DNA from: Azonexus sp. | GTDB lineage: Bacteria; Pseudomonadota; Gammaproteobacteria; Burkholderiales; Rhodocyclaceae | Direction: 5' to 3' | DNA: 7,782 nucleotides | NCBI GenBank assembly: GCA_031285115.1 | Contig: JAITWU010000244.1 | Location: 1 to 7,782 of the forward strand | Shown: one piece after another, positions 1 through 7,502 of the stretch | Layout: each line of letters starts with the position of its first letter | Position numbering within the stretch: position 1 is the stretch's first letter | The notes under the pieces: generated by a model | The model's input: only the letters and a program-made list of their open reading frames with translations | What the model was told of the DNA's origin: nothing | The model's database searches: none | Made by a program: the position numbers and the translations under genes

Positions 1-17
1 GAGCGGGTGGTTTTGAT

Positions 18-160
18 CCTCCCCGTTCCGCAGGAATGGGGAGGGGGACCCTGCGCAGCAGGGTGGAGGGGTATTGTTTTTGCAAATGCCGCTGCCCCCT
101 CCACCACTCGCGACGCGAGCGGTCCCTCTCCATTGCGCGTGGCGCAACGTGGAGGACCCT
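18..160. repeat. Cluster of GC-rich palindromic elements upstream of the TPS operon
   Basis: This stretch is built almost wholly of short inverted repeats. The stems I can pair are: 18-29 with 33-44 (12 pairs, one G-T, loop GCA); 48-54 with 58-64 (7 pairs, loop GCA); 62-71 with 96-105 (10 perfect pairs, 24-base loop); 107-111 with 115-119 (loop GAC), extended by 103-105 with 121-123 past one mismatch; and 133-138 with 142-147 (loop GTG), extended by 128-132 with 150-154 past a two-base bulge. The G-rich arm GGAGGGGGACC and the outward GGTGGAGGGG recur in inverted form at 96-131, so two copies of a unit with different palindromic cores face each other. This resembles REP/BIME-type intergenic repeats. 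All three frames can be read through part of it, but no protein-like sequence results. Bases 1-17 are too short to assign. Confidence 0.75.
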
Positions 161-190
161 GGCGCCGCACCGAAATAACAAATTCAATAA

Positions 191-220
191 ACATGTGAGC
201 ATTTGTGAGGATTTGTGAGA
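191..220 (+). promoter_or_regulatory. Three tandem 10-base direct repeats, candidate operator
   Basis: The repeats read ACATGTGAGC, ATTTGTGAGG and ATTTGTGAGA, each exactly 10 bases, so the TGTGA core recurs once per helical turn on the same face of the DNA. A fourth TGTGA lies at 252-256, out of phase. The TGTGA core is the half-site of CRP/FNR-family proteins, but those normally bind inverted pairs and no inverted partner is seen. A regulator that binds tandem direct repeats, such as a response regulator, is another possibility. The middle repeat overlaps the candidate -35 box of the tpsB promoter. The function is inferred from arrangement only. Confidence 0.45.
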
Positions 221-232
221 TTTCTCTATGAA
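203..232 (+). promoter_or_regulatory. Candidate sigma-70 promoter of the tpsB-tpsA operon
   Basis: TTGTGA at 203-208 and TATGAA at 227-232 are separated by 18 bases in the AT-rich leader. Each box departs from consensus by two bases. Transcription would begin near 239-241, giving a 5' leader of about 80 bases before the tpsB start at 322. A second good -10 match, TATGAT at 242-247, has no acceptable -35 box at the right distance. AT-rich leaders produce chance matches, so confidence is low. Confidence 0.3.
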
Positions 233-303
233 TTCTTCATATATGATGAATTGTGACTTTTGTAACCGTCATTGTCATTTTTGTTATTTGTCAGATCGCA
301 TCG

Positions 304-309
304 AAAAGG
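304..309 (+). promoter_or_regulatory. Ribosome binding site choosing the ATG at 322 for tpsB
   Basis: AAAAGG ends 12 bases before the ATG at 322. The spacing is slightly long, but this is the only purine-rich stretch nearby. An in-frame GTG at 253 would add 23 residues, but nothing like a Shine-Dalgarno sequence precedes it, and the addition would place a second hydrophobic stretch before the lysine-rich start of a normal signal peptide. This favours 322. Confidence 0.55.
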
Positions 310-321
310 CTCGCGCATCCC

Positions 322-2076
322 ATGAAGAAGAAACAAGCCCTCTCCAATACCAATAGCATACTGGTCGCCCTTGCCTGCGCCGTCTGGGCTGTGTGCAGTC
401 CGGCGCAGGTTTACGCGCAGAGCGCCGCTGACCGCGACGCGGCGGCGCGGCAGGCCGAGATTATCCAGCGACAGAATGAACTCCAGCGCCAGCGGGATCT
501 GGAGCGCAATCTGCCGCCGGAGCGCAAGGCGGACGGCATCGACACCAGCGCCCTCCAGCCCAAGGTCGACGCCTCGAAAGCGGGCGCGGTCTGCCACAAC
601 ATCAGCGAAATCAGGATCACCTCAGCGCCCGGTCTGAGCGATGAGGCGCGGGCCAAAGTGAATCGTGAATTTACCCACCGTTGCCTCGGTGTCTCGGAAA
701 TCGAGCAGATTCTCGGCCTGATTACGCAGGACTACATCCAGCGCGGCTACATCACCACTCGCGCTTACCTGCCGCAGCAGGATTTGGGCAAGGGCGTGCT
801 GGAAATTCTCGTCATCGAAGGCAAGATCGGCAGGCTCCAACTCAAAGACCTGGAAAACGGCGGCAGCATCCGGCTTGGCAACGCTTTCCCCAGCGGCGCG
901 GGCGATGTGCTCAACCTGCGCGATCTGGAGCAGGGCATCGAACAACTCAACCGGCTCGCTTCCAACAACGCGACGATGGATATTCAGCCGGGCGACAAAC
1001 CCGGCGAGAGTGTCGTCATCGTCGCCAACAAGGCCAGCAGGCCCGTGCATGGCGGGGTTTCGGCGGATACCGAGGGCAGTAAAAACACGGGCCGCAATGA
1101 GTGGGGCGCTTTTTTCAGCGTCGATAGCGCCTTTGGCTTTAACGAATTTCTCATGGTTTCGCACCGCGAATCGCTGCCGGTCGAAAAACCCAATACCGCC
1201 TCGCGCATGAACAGCGTCGTTTTGATCGTGCCTTTCGGCTATTCCAGCCTCACCGTCAGCCATACCGATTCAAGCTACGTCAGCAATATCAAAACGCCGG
1301 GCGGCCTCAATCTCGCCAGCAGCGGCGAGAGCAGAACCGACTCGATCCGTATTGACCGCAAGGTTTTCCGCGACCAGAGCAGCGGCCTTCTGCTGTCGGC
1401 CACCCTGAGCGTCAAGACCTCCAACAATTACCTCGAAGACCTGCATCTCGATGTCGCCAGCCGCACCCTGTCGATTCTCGATGTCGGCGCGTCGTACACG
1501 ACCGTTTTCTGGGGCGGGCCGCTGACGCTCGATGTGGGCTACGCCCGTGGCTTGCGTCTGGCGGGCGCTTTGAAGGACATGGATAACCTGCCCGGCTACG
1601 CCGCCCACGCGCAGTTCGACAAATACAGCGTCGGCTACAACTACCGCAAACCCTTTGCCGTCGGCAGCGAGCAGTTTTCTTTTTCCAGCGCCCTCACTGC
1701 CCAATGGGCGGCGCAAACGCTTTACGGCTCGGAGCAGATGCTGATCGGCGGCATTTACACCGTGCGCGGTTTCGTCGACCAGACGCTGTCTGGCGACCAC
1801 GGCTATTACGTGCGTAACGAACTGTCGTGGCATCGCCCGATCGCCATTGGCGGCCAGTGGTTGACGACACGCTTTTATCTGGCGCTGGACGAAGGCGGGG
1901 TGAAGAACCGGGCGCCCAATATCCCGAACGGTCACCTCATGGGCGGCGCGGTTGGCGCTTCGTTCTCGATTCTCGGCGGCAGCGTGGACACCTTCTATTC
2001 CTTCCCGATCAGCCATCCCGGCTTTATGAAAAAAGAGGACCCGCAAGCCTGGGTTCGTTTGAGCTATTCACTTTGA
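322..2076 (+). CDS. TpsB outer-membrane transporter of a two-partner secretion system (FhaC/ShlB/HecB family)
   Basis: The 584-residue product exports its partner TpsA across the outer membrane without ATP. Residues 1-32 are a Sec signal peptide (MKKK, hydrophobic core, probable cleavage after VYA). A Glu/Gln/Arg-rich helix at about 34-60 matches the plug helix H1 of FhaC. POTRA 1 (about 88-163) carries the family's cysteine pair C91 and C121 and the GYITTRAYLPQQDL signature. POTRA 2 (about 165-243) contains LNLRDLEQGIEQLNRL. The rest is a 16-strand-type barrel with the VRGF motif of loop L6 at 481-484 (1762-1773) and an ALDEG motif around D523, the partner that contacts the VRGF arginine in FhaC. 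Length is typical of the family. The last residue is Leu (SYSL), where barrels usually end in Phe. The gene is first in the operon and is followed 13 bases later by its substrate gene. The family call is firm; the precise subfamily is not. Confidence 0.95.
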   Translation: MKKKQALSNTNSILVALACAVWAVCSPAQVYAQSAADRDAAARQAEIIQRQNELQRQRDLERNLPPERKADGIDTSALQPKVDASKAGAVCHNISEIRITSAPGLSDEARAKVNREFTHRCLGVSEIEQILGLITQDYIQRGYITTRAYLPQQDLGKGVLEILVIEGKIGRLQLKDLENGGSIRLGNAFPSGAGDVLNLRDLEQGIEQLNRLASNNATMDIQPGDKPGESVVIVANKASRPVHGGVSADTEGSKNTGRNEWGAFFSVDSAFGFNEFLMVSHRESLPVEKPNTASRMNSVVLIVPFGYSSLTVSHTDSSYVSNIKTPGGLNLASSGESRTDSIRIDRKVFRDQSSGLLLSATLSVKTSNNYLEDLHLDVASRTLSILDVGASYTTVFWGGPLTLDVGYARGLRLAGALKDMDNLPGYAAHAQFDKYSVGYNYRKPFAVGSEQFSFSSALTAQWAAQTLYGSEQMLIGGIYTVRGFVDQTLSGDHGYYVRNELSWHRPIAIGGQWLTTRFYLALDEGGVKNRAPNIPNGHLMGGAVGASFSILGGSVDTFYSFPISHPGFMKKEDPQAWVRLSYSL

Positions 2077-2089
2077 AAGAGGTTCTGAC

Positions 2090-5000
2090 ATGAAAAACCA
2101 TCTTCGCAGCACCCCTGTCCGCCCGTCGCAGCCTCTGCGCAAAACCCGGATCGCCTTCGCCATCGCCCTGATCGGCCTCTCGCCGCTGGCCCTGGCGCAG
2201 GTTTCGCCAGTGACGCCCGCCGTCACGCCAACCGGCGGCAACACCAATACCTACATCGCGCCCAATGGCGTCACCGTGGTCAATATCAACACCGCCAACG
2301 CCGCCGGTATTTCGTCCAACAAATACACCACCTACAACGTGCCGACCAATGGCCTCGTACTCAACAACGGCACGACGGCGCAGATCGAATACCAGACGCA
2401 ACTGGCCGGGGCCGTGCTGGCTAACGTGAACCTTGCGACCGCCGCCAAGGTCATCGTCAATCAAGTCGTCTCGACCAACCGCAGCACGCTCGCCGGGTAT
2501 ACCGAAGTGGCCGGAACCAAGGCCGATGTCATCGTCGCCAACCCCAACGGTATTACCTGTAGCGGTTGCGGCTTCATCAACACCAGCCATGTCACCCTCA
2601 CCACCGGTATGCCCGGCTACAACGCCGATGGCAGCCTCTCTGGCTTTACTGTGACCGGCGGCGACATTCTCATCAATGGCAATGGCCTCGATGGCTCTAC
2701 CCAGCAATTGCTCGATCTCGTCACGCGCTCGCTCAAGATCGACGGCAAGATCAGCGCCGGGGATGAAGTCGGTATTTTTACCGGGCCGATCCAGTGGAGC
2801 TACGCCAGCCGCTCAGTCACCGGCGCGACAACGCCGGACGCCAACAAACCCGCCTACGCCATTGACTCGACAGTACTGGGCGGCATGTACGCCGGGCGCA
2901 TCAATATTGTCGCGACGGAAGCTGGCGTCGGCGTCCGCATGTTGGGCGAAGCGGCGGCCACGGTCGATGATTTCACGCTGACCAGCGCGGGCAAGGTCGA
3001 AATTCAATCGGCCATCAGCGCCGAGCACAACAACAGCATCAAGACCACTTCAAGCACCGGAACCGATGACCTGCTGCTCACTGGCAGCAATGCCAAACTG
3101 GCGGCGAAAAACGACCTGAACCTGCAAGTCGACGGCGCCTTGCGCGTGAGCAGCGGCCAGCTCTACGCCGCCAACGCCCTCGCCCTTGCCGCCAACTCGC
3201 TCAACAATCAGGGCAGCATCATCGCTATGGGCAATCTCGGCCTCACTGCCAGCAGTTTGACCAATGGCGACACCAACAACAGCAGCGCCGTCATTCTGGG
3301 CGCGATGAACGGCAACGGCGCGACGACTTATACGGTGACGAATACCGTCAATAACTACGGCGCTTTGCATTCCGGCGGCAATTTCACGCTTAATGCCAAA
3401 AACATCAGCAACCAGAGCACCGGCGGTATTTCTTCGCTGGCGACGCTGGCGGCCACGGCAAGCAACGGCAACATCACCAACGACGGCGCTTTCTACGCGG
3501 GCAGCGCCTTGAATCTGACCACGACCGGCACGGGCTACGGCATTTACAACCGGACGAACGGCACGCTCGACAGCGACGGCAATATCACCACCACCAGCTA
3601 CGATTTCGTGAATAACGGCGGGGTTACGGCAATGGGCAATATCGACATTCGCGTGACCAACAGCTTCACCAACGAAACGACGCTGGAGAATGGGGTAACG
3701 ATCAGCAAGGATAAGGGGGTGGCGGTGGATGTTCCCGGTTCCGAGAGCGAGAACCAGATTGCCGAGGAAACCGGTTTCTTCGGGTATGACGGCATGAATG
3801 CTTATGTCATCGACAAGCAGGTCACGCAAACCGAGTATCTGGTCGGCATCACTGAAAAAGAACTGACCGACATGAAAAAAGCGCAAATCATCGGCGCGGG
3901 AAACAGTTCCACGATCTCCATTGATTACGCCAACAGCGGCCTCAATTACATCGCCGTTATTTCCGCGCCGACTGTCAATATCACGGGCAAGAGCACAGGG
4001 ACATTTACCAACGAAGATTTGTCGCTCTACGAACTGACTGAATCCATCCGCATCGTTCACGTCTACGACTCCGTTGTCGGCAGCAGCACTAACTACGATT
4101 ATGCGCGCATCGACCCGAACCCTTCGGTCACGACGAACGGCAAGGATTATGTTGAGCCTGGCAGCAAAGCGGGCGATGAGTGGACACCCGGCGGTTGTGA
4201 CCTCAACAGTGCTGGTTGCTACGTCCCCGCTGGCTCCGGCTGGGCGGAATATGACTCGCGGGACCAAGCCTGGGATGCCGCCGTTCAGGGCGCTCAGATC
4301 GTCGACGGCGTCAAAATCAAGAGTTTCGGCGCGGGCATTTTCGCCACCACGCTCAATATCTCCGGCGGCACGTTGAACAATGTCGGCTCACCTTGGCCGA
4401 ATGCTACCGACAAGGCGATAGCGGACAGCAGCAAAACCGCCAAGGTCGCTCAGCCCGGCGGCAACACCAGCCTGCCGACCAATCCGAACGGCTATTTCGT
4501 CATTTCCAAAAAACCGGATTCAAAGTATCTGATCGAAACCAACCCGCTGTTTCAGGTTGGCGCCAATTTCCTTGGCTCCGATTATCTTGAGCAACTCATG
4601 GGCGTCAGTCCGGACGACACGCTCATCCATCTGGGCGACGCCAATTACGAGGCGTATTTGATTCGCCAGCAATTGATCGAGCAAACCGGTTCCAACGTCA
4701 TCAAAGGCTATGGCAATGAAGAAGATCAGATTCAGCGCCTCATGGATCAGGCTTTTGCCGAAAGCCAGAAACTCGGCCTCGTCTATGGTCAGGCGCTGAC
4801 GCCTGAGCAAATCGCCAACTTGACCGAAGACATCGTCTGGATGGTCAAAACCGTGGTCAATGGCATCGAAGTGCTGACGCCGGTGGTTTACCTTGCCCCG
4901 GCGACGCTGGCGATGGTGACCGATGGCGCGACCATTTCCGGCGACAACACCACCATCACCGGCGAAGGCTTGAACAACACCGGCGGCACCATTGCTGGCA

Positions 5001-7495
5001 GCAACAACCTCAAGATCGAAGTCAAGGGCGATGTCACCAACACCAGCGGCACCATCACCGGCGGCAATGTCTCGGTGACTTCGACCGAAGGCAGCATCAT
5101 CAATCAGACAATGGCTGTTACCAGTGGCGACGATCTCACCACCAACACCGCCATCGGCAAAACCGGCGGCATCGTGGCGACCGGCAATCTCGACATGAAG
5201 GCGGAGAAGGACATCACCGTACTTGGCGCGGATGTCAAGGCTGCTTCCGCCTCGCTCGAAGCGGGCGGCGATGTCACTTTCGACACCATCGTCGATAAAA
5301 CCACCAAGTCCTCGTCCTCATCTTCCGGCGGCTTCCTGAGCAGTTCGAGCACATCGACCAGCACCACCACCGAAACCAACATCGGCTCCAACCTCGACAT
5401 TGGCGGCAATCTCTCGATCAAGAGCGGCGGCGATACCACCATCGCCGGATCGAAGGCCAATATCGGCGGCAATCTCGATGTGGATGCGGGCGGCGATTTC
5501 AACGTGATCGCCCGGCAGGACAAAGTGACCACCACCAGTTCCAGTTCCGAATCCGGCCTTGGCGTCGGCGGCGGCCTCTACGGCACGACCACCACCACCA
5601 CCACCGATTTCACTGGAACCAACGTCGGCTCGACGCTCAATGTCGGCGGCGACGCCAAGGTCAAGGCCGAAGGCACGATGACCGTGCAGGGTTCGGATGT
5701 GAGCATCGCCGGCAACGCCGACATCGACGCCAAAGAAGGGGTGAAGATTCTCGACGGGCTGGATGAAAAACGCACGACGACGACCACCGAAACCACCACC
5801 TTCGGCAAGTTCGACAGCCCCAGCGACAACGCCAGCGCCAGCGCCGGAACCAGCACCGGCCCCACTGGCGCCAGCGCCAACGCCGAGGCCAGCACGTCCG
5901 GCAGCATCAAGCTGATGGAAACCACGACGACGACGAGCAATTCCGGCTCCAACACCAGCGTCGCCTCCAACTTCAAGGTCGGCGGCAATTTGGACATCAA
6001 GACCGAAGGCACGGTCACGGTGCAAGGCTCGAACGTCGAATCCGGCGGCGACATGAACATCGACGCCAAAAACGTCGAAGTGCTGACCGGCCGCAACGAA
6101 ACCTGGAGCAACACGACCACGACTTCCAACTCCATCGGCATTTACGACGAAGCCAAGGCTTCGGCCAACGCCAGCGGCGGGGCGGATAACAGCGCCAGCG
6201 CCAGCGTTGAGGCGACCCGCACCTTCGGCGCGCAGGAAACTTCTTCGAGTTCGACCGACTACACCTTGACCAACAGCAGCTCCAGCCTCAAATCCGGCGG
6301 CAACATGAACATCAAGGCCGAAGAAACGGCGACCTTCGTCGGCGCCAATGTCGAGGCGGGCGGCAACATCAATGTCGAAGCAACCGACATCACCAACAAG
6401 GCGGCGCAGGATATTACCTACAGCAGCCAATCGAGCAGCAAGGAAACCGCCGGGCTGTATGTCGGCGCCGAAGCCAAAGCCAGCGCCAACGCCAATTCCG
6501 GCAGCGCCAGCGCCGAAGCGGGCGTCAGCGCCGGTATTCGCTACTCGGGCGAATCCTCGTTCAGCGAAGAAGGCACGTCGACAGCCGTCACCAACACCTT
6601 CAAGGCGGGCGGCGACATCAATCGCACGGCAAGCGGCACCATCCTCGACCAGGGTACGCAGATGGAAGCGGGCGGCAACATCAACCAGTCAGCCACCACC
6701 ATCATTGATCAGGCAGCCGCCAATACCAGCTTCTCCAACAGCAGCGCCAACCAGCTTGAAGTCAAGGCCGGTGTCGGCGCCAGCGCCGGGGCTTCAACCA
6801 CCGGCGGCGCTGATGCTGGCGCTGGCGTCCGCGTCAGTGCCGATGGTTCGATTTCCAATAGCTCGACCAGCAACAGCACGGCAGTGACTTCCAGCTACAA
6901 GGCGGGCGGCAATATCAGTTCGACCTCGACCAACGGCACCTCGCTTGAAGGAACCAATTTTGAAGCGGGCGGCAACGTTGACATCACCGGCGGCACGGTC
7001 GACTACAAGGCGGCGAAAAACACCAGCACCAGCAGCAGCGATTCGCTCAACGCCTCGGCCAATCTCTCGGTCGACTTCGTCGGCGGCGGCGTCGATAGCG
7101 CCAGCCTTGACGCCAGTCTCAATACCGCGTCGTCGAACAGCAACAGTTCCGATGCGGTGGTCGGCAACATCAAGGCCGGTGGCAACGTCAACATCAAGAG
7201 CACCAGCGGCGACACGACACTCGAAGGAACCAGCGTGAACGCTGGCGGCACGACTTCAGTCAGTGCCGCTGGCGCGGTCAACCTCGAAGAAGCCAAGAGC
7301 AGCAGCACTTCGTCAGCGGATGCCGTGAGCGCCAATATTTCCCTCTCCGCCAGCAAAGGCAAGGACGGCGGCGAAGGCAAAAGCGGCGCGGCGGCTGGCG
7401 TCGGCGCAACCAGCGCCAACAGCAGCAGCAGTTCATCGCAAGGCGTCAACCTCAACGGCGGCAACGGCGTGGTGATTACGGAGGGCGGCAAATAA
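2090..7495 (+). CDS. TpsA filamentous-hemagglutinin-like exoprotein without a visible toxin domain
   Basis: This 1801-residue surface or secreted protein starts at an ATG preceded by AGAGG with 7-base spacing. Residues 1-36 are a long signal peptide (cleavage after LALA). The TPS domain that TpsB recognises spans about 50-290. It has the PNGVTVVNINT opening, NVNL at 112-115 (usually NPNL), NPNGI at 151-155, and C157 and C160 in a CxxC pair like that of the HpmA hemolysin. Short beta-helix repeats fill about 290-535. A non-repetitive part (about 539-740) holds C703 and C710. A conserved segment at about 802-935 begins near LIETNP and ends near VVYLA; it is familiar from CdiA/HecA-type proteins. 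Long Fil_haemagg_2-like repeats run from about 1024 to the end. The protein stops at EGGK as a ninth repeat opens. No PT-VENN, toxin or immunity gene follows, so an adhesin is more likely than a CDI effector; a ShlA-like cytolysin of similar length is not excluded. Confidence 0.93.
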   Translation: MKNHLRSTPVRPSQPLRKTRIAFAIALIGLSPLALAQVSPVTPAVTPTGGNTNTYIAPNGVTVVNINTANAAGISSNKYTTYNVPTNGLVLNNGTTAQIEYQTQLAGAVLANVNLATAAKVIVNQVVSTNRSTLAGYTEVAGTKADVIVANPNGITCSGCGFINTSHVTLTTGMPGYNADGSLSGFTVTGGDILINGNGLDGSTQQLLDLVTRSLKIDGKISAGDEVGIFTGPIQWSYASRSVTGATTPDANKPAYAIDSTVLGGMYAGRINIVATEAGVGVRMLGEAAATVDDFTLTSAGKVEIQSAISAEHNNSIKTTSSTGTDDLLLTGSNAKLAAKNDLNLQVDGALRVSSGQLYAANALALAANSLNNQGSIIAMGNLGLTASSLTNGDTNNSSAVILGAMNGNGATTYTVTNTVNNYGALHSGGNFTLNAKNISNQSTGGISSLATLAATASNGNITNDGAFYAGSALNLTTTGTGYGIYNRTNGTLDSDGNITTTSYDFVNNGGVTAMGNIDIRVTNSFTNETTLENGVTISKDKGVAVDVPGSESENQIAEETGFFGYDGMNAYVIDKQVTQTEYLVGITEKELTDMKKAQIIGAGNSSTISIDYANSGLNYIAVISAPTVNITGKSTGTFTNEDLSLYELTESIRIVHVYDSVVGSSTNYDYARIDPNPSVTTNGKDYVEPGSKAGDEWTPGGCDLNSAGCYVPAGSGWAEYDSRDQAWDAAVQGAQIVDGVKIKSFGAGIFATTLNISGGTLNNVGSPWPNATDKAIADSSKTAKVAQPGGNTSLPTNPNGYFVISKKPDSKYLIETNPLFQVGANFLGSDYLEQLMGVSPDDTLIHLGDANYEAYLIRQQLIEQTGSNVIKGYGNEEDQIQRLMDQAFAESQKLGLVYGQALTPEQIANLTEDIVWMVKTVVNGIEVLTPVVYLAPATLAMVTDGATISGDNTTITGEGLNNTGGTIAGSNNLKIEVKGDVTNTSGTITGGNVSVTSTEGSIINQTMAVTSGDDLTTNTAIGKTGGIVATGNLDMKAEKDITVLGADVKAASASLEAGGDVTFDTIVDKTTKSSSSSSGGFLSSSSTSTSTTTETNIGSNLDIGGNLSIKSGGDTTIAGSKANIGGNLDVDAGGDFNVIARQDKVTTTSSSSESGLGVGGGLYGTTTTTTTDFTGTNVGSTLNVGGDAKVKAEGTMTVQGSDVSIAGNADIDAKEGVKILDGLDEKRTTTTTETTTFGKFDSPSDNASASAGTSTGPTGASANAEASTSGSIKLMETTTTTSNSGSNTSVASNFKVGGNLDIKTEGTVTVQGSNVESGGDMNIDAKNVEVLTGRNETWSNTTTTSNSIGIYDEAKASANASGGADNSASASVEATRTFGAQETSSSSTDYTLTNSSSSLKSGGNMNIKAEETATFVGANVEAGGNINVEATDITNKAAQDITYSSQSSSKETAGLYVGAEAKASANANSGSASAEAGVSAGIRYSGESSFSEEGTSTAVTNTFKAGGDINRTASGTILDQGTQMEAGGNINQSATTIIDQAAANTSFSNSSANQLEVKAGVGASAGASTTGGADAGAGVRVSADGSISNSSTSNSTAVTSSYKAGGNISSTSTNGTSLEGTNFEAGGNVDITGGTVDYKAAKNTSTSSSDSLNASANLSVDFVGGGVDSASLDASLNTASSNSNSSDAVVGNIKAGGNVNIKSTSGDTTLEGTSVNAGGTTSVSAAGAVNLEEAKSSSTSSADAVSANISLSASKGKDGGEGKSGAAAGVGATSANSSSSSSQGVNLNGGNGVVITEGGK
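5159..7495 (+). repeat. Array of about eight long hemagglutinin modules in the TpsA C-terminal half
   Basis: Each module opens with a GGN/GGD strand motif, continues with a G-x-x-V/F stretch, has a second xAGGN or xSGGD motif about 20-25 residues on, and ends in a Ser/Thr-rich tract. The opening motifs lie near residues 1031, 1103, 1184, 1296, 1401, 1505, 1604 and 1695, so spacing is about 73, 81, 112, 105, 104, 99 and 91. The first two modules join through Ser/Thr tracts. From the third on, extra Ala/Ser/Gly linkers such as SASAGTS, SANASGG and SANANSGSASAEAG appear. At the DNA level some unit cores are identical, for example GCGGGCGGCAACATCAA at 6356-6372 and 6668-6684. The pattern fits the Fil_haemagg_2 family, which forms parallel beta-helix, and here probably a long extended stalk. 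Confidence 0.8.
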
Positions 7496-7502
7496 GCTGA
7501 CG

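Noticed and set aside
2..16. End of an upstream gene reading SGWF then TGA
   Set aside because: Only four codons are available before the stop, which cannot be told from chance.
18..160. CRISPR array
   Set aside because: The repeats are inverted palindromes of varying sequence with no regular spacers.
7..218. Small open frames across the upstream palindromes
   Set aside because: They run through hairpin DNA, have no ribosome binding site, and give low-complexity Gly/Arg/Pro sequence.
253..321. Upstream GTG start adding 23 residues to TpsB
   Set aside because: No ribosome binding site precedes it, and it would put an extra hydrophobic stretch before a normal lysine-rich signal peptide. The ATG at 322 has AAAAGG upstream.
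3050..4267. Long open frame of 405 codons on the minus strand, opposite tpsA
   Set aside because: It is antisense to well-supported repeat coding sequence. Its Val/Ala/Arg/Gly-rich composition mirrors the tpsA codons, and no family motif is visible.
5318..6430. Open frame of 370 codons on the minus strand, opposite the C-terminal modules
   Set aside because: GC-rich repeats such as GGCGGCAAC and ACCACC stay open in reverse. The Gly/Val/Ala-rich product is an expected by-product of the repeats.
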